NCBI GenBank assembly: GCA_030531025.1
Contig: JAUMTV010000004.1
Location: forward strand, 1-64,000
Reading direction: 5' to 3'
Length of the DNA: 64,000 nt
Origin: Turicibacter sp.
GTDB lineage: Bacteria > Bacillota > Bacilli > MOL361 > Turicibacteraceae
The translations under genes and the position numbers were made by a program. This document shows positions 60,342 through 64,000 of the stretch, piece by piece; the first letter of the stretch is position 1, and each line of letters opens with the position of its first letter. Under the pieces are notes generated by a model. That model had not been told where the DNA came from. It ran no database searches and saw only the letters and a list, made by a program, of their open reading frames with translations.

Positions 60342-60379
60342 AAAAAAGCGATATTATTAAAAAATAATAAAATCGCTTT
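60342..60379 (-). terminator. Terminator of the YcxB/DUF2812 operon
   Basis: AAAGCGAT/ATCGCTTT with inner TTATTA/TAATAA; on the minus strand it ends in six T, 70 bases after the last gene. Confidence 0.8.
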
Positions 60380-60447
60380 ATAGTTTATGCTTGAGAAACT
60401 ATACCAATCTTAGATCTCATGTTTTATACGTATGTTCAAATTTCGAA

Positions 60448-60999
60448 CTATTTTTGTTTCACTTTTATTCCTTTCATTAAAAGAAACTCTTCAAATGCTT
60501 GATATGATCCTGTAGTAAATTTAGCTTTTTCAATTGCTAATGCAAATTGTTTTCCGTAAATTATCACAAATAGGTTCTTTGTTTTGTATACCGAAGTAAT
60601 GCGATTATGAGGGATACTCGCATCAAGATTATTTTTGCTTATCAGCAGACTATTTTTATTCGCCTTTAAAAAATCTTCACTTAGTTCAAGATAATCTTCA
60701 AACACAGTTATATTAATTGTGGGATCTTCATCACCAAACAGAACTCTTTGCTGTTTGTAATCTTTTGTTCCATGTATCCGATAAAGCTGGGAGCGGATAA
60801 TTAAACTAATAAGTATAAAAAACAAGTAAACTAAAACCGAGGGATAATCTTTTAATAAATAACGGTCTATAGCGAGACAGATGTACAAAAGTGTCAAAAG
60901 TAAAAGGACGTATTGACTCAATGGATTAACTAGTACTTTGCTTGTCTCGGTAGTAACTGATTTATTTAATGTCGTTTGATTTTTAAATAAAATATCCAT
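60448..60999 (-). CDS. YcxB-like membrane protein
   Basis: A 183-residue protein with two transmembrane helices (about residues 28-46 and 52-70) and a C-terminal beta-rich domain (NITVFEDYLELSEDF...IPHNRITSVYKTKNLFVIIYGKQFALAI) matching the YcxB-like pattern. Function of this family is unknown. GGAG lies 11 bases upstream of ATG 60999. It shares its layout with the next gene, so the two are probably diverged paralogues. Confidence 0.65.
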   Translation of the reverse strand: MDILFKNQTTLNKSVTTETSKVLVNPLSQYVLLLLTLLYICLAIDRYLLKDYPSVLVYLFFILISLIIRSQLYRIHGTKDYKQQRVLFGDEDPTINITVFEDYLELSEDFLKANKNSLLISKNNLDASIPHNRITSVYKTKNLFVIIYGKQFALAIEKAKFTTGSYQAFEEFLLMKGIKVKQK

Positions 61000-61085
61000 T
61001 TTTACGCATTCTCCTTCTTATCTAAAAGTTATTATTAAGTATTCATCAAATAGAGACTCGAGTTTGAATGAATCGAGTAGTTAAT

Positions 61086-61634
61086 TTACCATAATCCCCA
61101 GTATAATAACTGATCTTTGACAGGTTTAACTGGTATATTAACCGTTTTTAAAAATAATTGTTTTTCTTCCTCAGATTTAAATAGATTCTTTGGAGTAATT
61201 CCGATAATTGTATATTTTTCAGCATATAAATAGAACTTATTATTTCTTTCTAGTATGTATTTAACATCGATATCTATTTCTTTAGATGAAAAAATGATAC
61301 GGACCCCTCTATCTCTAGGAATCATTTGTTTTTCCTGTATTAAATAGGGATGAGTTAGTACTTGTTTTAAAATTGATTTTTCTGTACTTTTCCTTAGTAA
61401 ATATTTTTGTAAGAAAAGACTAATTACTAAAAATAATAAGAGTAAGAAAATCTCTAAATATTTTTCAGAAGTTGGTCTGTTAGCAATTAAATAAATGCTA
61501 TAAATAACTATAAAAATAGGGATACATATACGTAAAACGATAATTCCACTAATATACCGAATCGGGTTCTTCCAGTTAACTAATAAGCTTGCCTCTATAA
61601 AATCAAAAGTTGAAGTTTTATAATTTAATTCCAT
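61086..61634 (-). CDS. YcxB-like membrane protein, paralogue
   Basis: A 182-residue protein of the same layout: two helices (about 25-50 and 60-80), then a beta-rich tail with GVRIIFSSKEIDIDVKYILERNNKFYLYAEKYTIIGITPKNL. The match to its neighbour is by architecture more than by sequence. The ribosome-binding site is weak (AAAGG, 12 bases away). Confidence 0.6.
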   Translation of the reverse strand: MELNYKTSTFDFIEASLLVNWKNPIRYISGIIVLRICIPIFIVIYSIYLIANRPTSEKYLEIFLLLLFLVISLFLQKYLLRKSTEKSILKQVLTHPYLIQEKQMIPRDRGVRIIFSSKEIDIDVKYILERNNKFYLYAEKYTIIGITPKNLFKSEEEKQLFLKTVNIPVKPVKDQLLYWGLW

Positions 61635-61685
61635 AACAAATTCAAGCCTTTCTTATTAATATTAAACTTTATAAAAATTGTTGTT

Positions 61686-62966
61686 TTACTCAACCTCAAA
61701 GGTTGAAACATGTTCGGAAATGCGCTTTAAGAAAACTGTATAATCTAAGTTTTGAGGTACTGTTAACTCTGCATAAATAAAGTTTGATTGATAGGTAGCC
61801 ATTAAAATGATACGGAATGGTAATTTTTCATAAATATAGACATTTTCTAGTTCATCATATGATGGATAGTATTCTTTAAAATCACTAATATCCAGAATCC
61901 TCTCTTGATGGTGGCGATAGTATAGTGGAATTAAAAAAGGAGTCTTTGAAAGTTGATAGTAATAAAAGCCATAAACGCTAGCGCTAGTTCCAGACTCTGA
62001 ATAATAGGTGATTGAATGTTGAAAAAAAGGAAGAGGTTTTATATTCACAGATTCTTTATTTAGTGGAATTGATGTTTCTTGTTTAGTTACTTCATGATAT
62101 GTCACAATCGGAAGCGTATCTGAAACAGGCGTTTCATGTGACTCTTTTGGTATATAATTAAGTAAGATAAGCATTAAAATAAATAATGATGAAAATGTGA
62201 TGTATTTTTTTTGTTTTAGTGATTTTAAATCTCCATTAAAAAATATGTAAAGATAAAGTAGACATATTAAAGGTAAGGATAGGGATGTGTAAAAGGGAAG
62301 GTTAAGAGTCGAATAATAGGATTGAAGAATGAGACATGGAATGATAGGAATAAGATAGGCTAAGAGAAATTGAGTTACAAGTGACGGTTTGATTCTTAAA
62401 CGAGACTTTATGTAGCTTTCAAAAGTATTATACTTGGCTTGCATTTTTTTAAAATTCAACAATAAATAGGTGTTATGAAGCGTGTTGGTAAGTCCAATGA
62501 GAGCGAATAAGAAATAGGTTATCAAAACGCCTACATAAACCCAATGAAATAAGTAGGTACTGCTCGTAAATACATCCCAAAATAAGTAACTAAAGATAAT
62601 AAAAATAATAAAATTGATGATAGAATATAACTTAGAACTTTTAAAATAGTCATTCCACTTTAGTTGTTCTGAACAGCTAGGAAAGGAAGCTATTGAATCA
62701 GCAGTGTAAAAAAGATATTTATTTTGAAAGTTTGCGATAGGATTAAAGCCATAATTGAAATAAAATTGAATATATTCAGAGTTATTCCATCCGTGAGTAG
62801 GGGCGGAATAGTCAATAAAAAATTGTCCTGTGGTAACGGGACTCTTTTCTAAATAAAGATAATGTTTATTAAATGAAGTTGGCATCCACCCAAGTGCTAA
62901 TTGCTCATTTAAGTATTGAATAAGTGAATCATTATTACTGTAATTTTTAAGTTTAATTTTTTTCAT
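61686..62966 (-). CDS. DUF2812-like multi-pass membrane protein
   Basis: A 426-residue protein. The N-terminal 110 residues look like DUF2812 (LNEQLALGWMPTSFNKHYLYLEKSP, FDYSAPT-like FIDYSAPTHGW). Four to six hydrophobic segments follow, then a soluble C-terminus. DUF2812 proteins are often next to PadR-type regulators, but none is here. First gene of a three-gene minus-strand unit (gaps 51 and 86 bases). ATG 62966 after GGGGGA. Confidence 0.6.
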   Translation of the reverse strand: MKKIKLKNYSNNDSLIQYLNEQLALGWMPTSFNKHYLYLEKSPVTTGQFFIDYSAPTHGWNNSEYIQFYFNYGFNPIANFQNKYLFYTADSIASFPSCSEQLKWNDYFKSSKLYSIINFIIFIIFSYLFWDVFTSSTYLFHWVYVGVLITYFLFALIGLTNTLHNTYLLLNFKKMQAKYNTFESYIKSRLRIKPSLVTQFLLAYLIPIIPCLILQSYYSTLNLPFYTSLSLPLICLLYLYIFFNGDLKSLKQKKYITFSSLFILMLILLNYIPKESHETPVSDTLPIVTYHEVTKQETSIPLNKESVNIKPLPFFQHSITYYSESGTSASVYGFYYYQLSKTPFLIPLYYRHHQERILDISDFKEYYPSYDELENVYIYEKLPFRIILMATYQSNFIYAELTVPQNLDYTVFLKRISEHVSTFEVE

Positions 62967-63121
62967 AAATCCCCCTATAAAATTATTTTATAGAAATATT
63001 TTCCTTTTCATAGTTTATAATGATAGAAATCAAATGTAAAGAATAAAAGATTAATGCTTATTTATCAATTAATGGGTTAGTGGGATTAAAAATTCATTAA
63101 TTAATGATAAGAGTATAAGTT

Positions 63122-63153
63122 AAAAGGAAGAAAAATGTCATTCTTCCTTTTTT
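63122..63153. terminator. Orphan bidirectional terminator
   Basis: AAAAGGAAGAA/TTCTTCCTTTT (63122-63132/63141-63151), 8-base loop, T-run on the + strand. No gene ends here, so it may mark a lost gene between the two divergent units. The rest of 62967-63274 shows only AT-rich sequence. Confidence 0.65.
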
Positions 63154-63274
63154 ATTGCGTATTATATTTTAGAATAAATCAGATAAGATTCAACAAAAAA
63201 GTATGTTTTCGGAAAGGCATTATTTGTAATTAAGTATTAATAAATGTAAATCTTAGTTTTTTTTTGATAGACCC

Positions 63275-63303
63275 TTAAATTTTATGGACGATTGTCATAT
63301 AAT
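63275..63303 (+). promoter_or_regulatory. Promoter of the alpha/beta hydrolase gene
   Basis: TTAAAT (63275-63280), 17-bp spacer, TATAAT (63298-63303). Confidence 0.65.
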
Positions 63304-63335
63304 AGTAAAGACTATAGTTTAGGAGATGGTGAACA

Positions 63336-64000
63336 ATGTTCATTAAGATAGATGATATAAATGTTTATTACGAGGTAGAGGGGCAGGGGCATCCAATCCT
63401 TTTATTACATGGATGGGGGCAAAGTGTTGCTGCATTTAAGCCAGTATTTGATTATTTAAAACAAAATTTTCAAGTTTATAGTCTAGATTTCCCTGGATTT
63501 GGACAAAGTGAAGAACCAAAAACGGTTTGGTCAGTTTATGACTATGCCGATATGGTAGAAAAATTCGTCAAACAATTAGATATTAAAAGCCCAACAATTT
63601 TCGGACATTCTTTTGGTGGACGTGTTGGGATTATTTATGCCGGTCGTCAAAATGACTTAAATAAGTTAGTTTTAATTGATAGCGCTGGAATCAAACCAAA
63701 ACGTGGATTAGATTATTATATGCGCGTTTATAGTTATAAGTTAGGTAAAAAGATTTTAAGTTTACCAGGGTTACGTGCTTATAAAGAAAAAATGATGGAG
63801 AATGCTGGGTCATCTGATTATAAAAATGCCTCACCAATGATGCGTCAAATTATGAGTAAGGTTGTTAATGAAGATTTACAACACTTAATGCCATCGATTC
63901 AAGCCGAGACGTTACTTGTCTGGGGTGATTTAGATGATGCAACGCCATTAAGTGATGCCAAGATTATGGAGAAAAAGATTCCTGGAGCGGGACTCGTTGT
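63336..64000 (+). CDS. Alpha/beta hydrolase (cut by the window end)
   Basis: An open frame from ATG 63336 (AGGAGATGGTG upstream) runs without a stop to the window end, 221 codons. HGWGQS is the oxyanion-hole loop, DFPGFGQSE is typical, and GHSFGG carries the nucleophile S92. WGDLDDATPL near the end holds the catalytic aspartate; the histidine lies beyond the window. It is a small esterase/hydrolase of the alpha/beta fold; the substrate is unknown. Confidence 0.88.
   Translation, partial: MFIKIDDINVYYEVEGQGHPILLLHGWGQSVAAFKPVFDYLKQNFQVYSLDFPGFGQSEEPKTVWSVYDYADMVEKFVKQLDIKSPTIFGHSFGGRVGIIYAGRQNDLNKLVLIDSAGIKPKRGLDYYMRVYSYKLGKKILSLPGLRAYKEKMMENAGSSDYKNASPMMRQIMSKVVNEDLQHLMPSIQAETLLVWGDLDDATPLSDAKIMEKKIPGAGLV

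Larger units (their letters stand above)
59968..60447. other. Inverted-repeat-rich intergenic region
   Basis: No gene is visible. In order: a bidirectional terminator (60032-60064), a 10-bp hairpin AAGGTGACTC/GAGTCATCTT (60096-60120), an 8-bp TATAGACA/TGTCTATA repeat (60138-60161), a T-tailed hairpin (60265-60306) and the terminator of the minus-strand operon (60342-60379). A TTGACA at 60196 lacks a good -10, so a small RNA ending at 60306 is only a possibility. Confidence 0.5.

Noticed and set aside
59968..60447. Mobile-element remnant in the repeat-rich spacer
   Set aside because: The inverted repeats differ from each other, there are no transposase fragments and no target-site duplication was seen; most are terminator-like.

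Overview
The window is a low-GC Firmicute chromosome segment. The evidence is AT-rich codon use, strong AGGAGG ribosome-binding sites, frequent GTG/TTG starts, Bacillus-like order of the ribosomal and RNA polymerase genes, a 37-residue L36, a zinc-type S14, an L10 leader and a glmS ribozyme. Gene content and protein character suggest an Erysipelotrichia/Turicibacter-like lineage; that genus guess is inference only. Nearly all genes are on the + strand, and no rRNA, tRNA, CRISPR array, insertion sequence or prophage was seen.

Layout. 1-10 kb: housekeeping genes, mostly single units with their own terminators (glpX, ispD, a three-repeat PepSY lipoprotein, ispF, gltX, an MFS transporter, a 42-residue membrane peptide, divergent ridA/ilvA, cysS). 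10-12 kb: mrnC-rlmB-sigH-like gene. 12-24 kb: rpmG-secE-nusG-rplK-rplA-rplJ-rplL-rsmC-rpoB-rpoC. 24-28 kb: rpsL-rpsG-fusA-tuf. 28.9-43.3 kb: the full S10/spc/alpha superoperon from rpsJ to rplQ, including secY, adk, map, infA and rpoA. 43.6-49.4 kb: cdaA-cdaR-glmM, then glmS behind a self-cleaving ribozyme, linking c-di-AMP synthesis to amino-sugar and cell-wall precursor supply. 49.4 kb to the end: accessory genes (MarR/MATE/HMA module, XRE-TPR regulator, riboswitch-controlled queuosine-precursor transporter, GNAT/DUF2087/lipoprotein operon with a decaying tail, a small radical SAM protein, a YfhO-type membrane protein, a LURP-one-like exported protein, a YcxB/YcxB/DUF2812 membrane operon, and a truncated alpha/beta hydrolase).

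Regulation is the richest layer. Many promoters fit TTGACA-N17-TATAAT, often with an extended TGn -10. RNA-level control is visible at rplK and rplA (two sites resembling the 23S rRNA binding site of L1), rplJ (L10 leader with an internal terminator), rpsL (promoter upstream of a terminator), rpsJ (conserved-looking structured leader), glmS (ribozyme) and the queuosine-precursor transporter (preQ1-I-like aptamer plus terminator with a shared switching strand). The marR and MATE genes carry near-identical 33-bp promoter/operator modules.

I see no wholly new multi-gene system. The best leads are the preQ1-like switch with its unusual middle hairpin, the doubled L1-type operators, the repeated MarR operator, the long acidic tail on RpoC, and the decayed lipoprotein locus at 55.3-56.0 kb.
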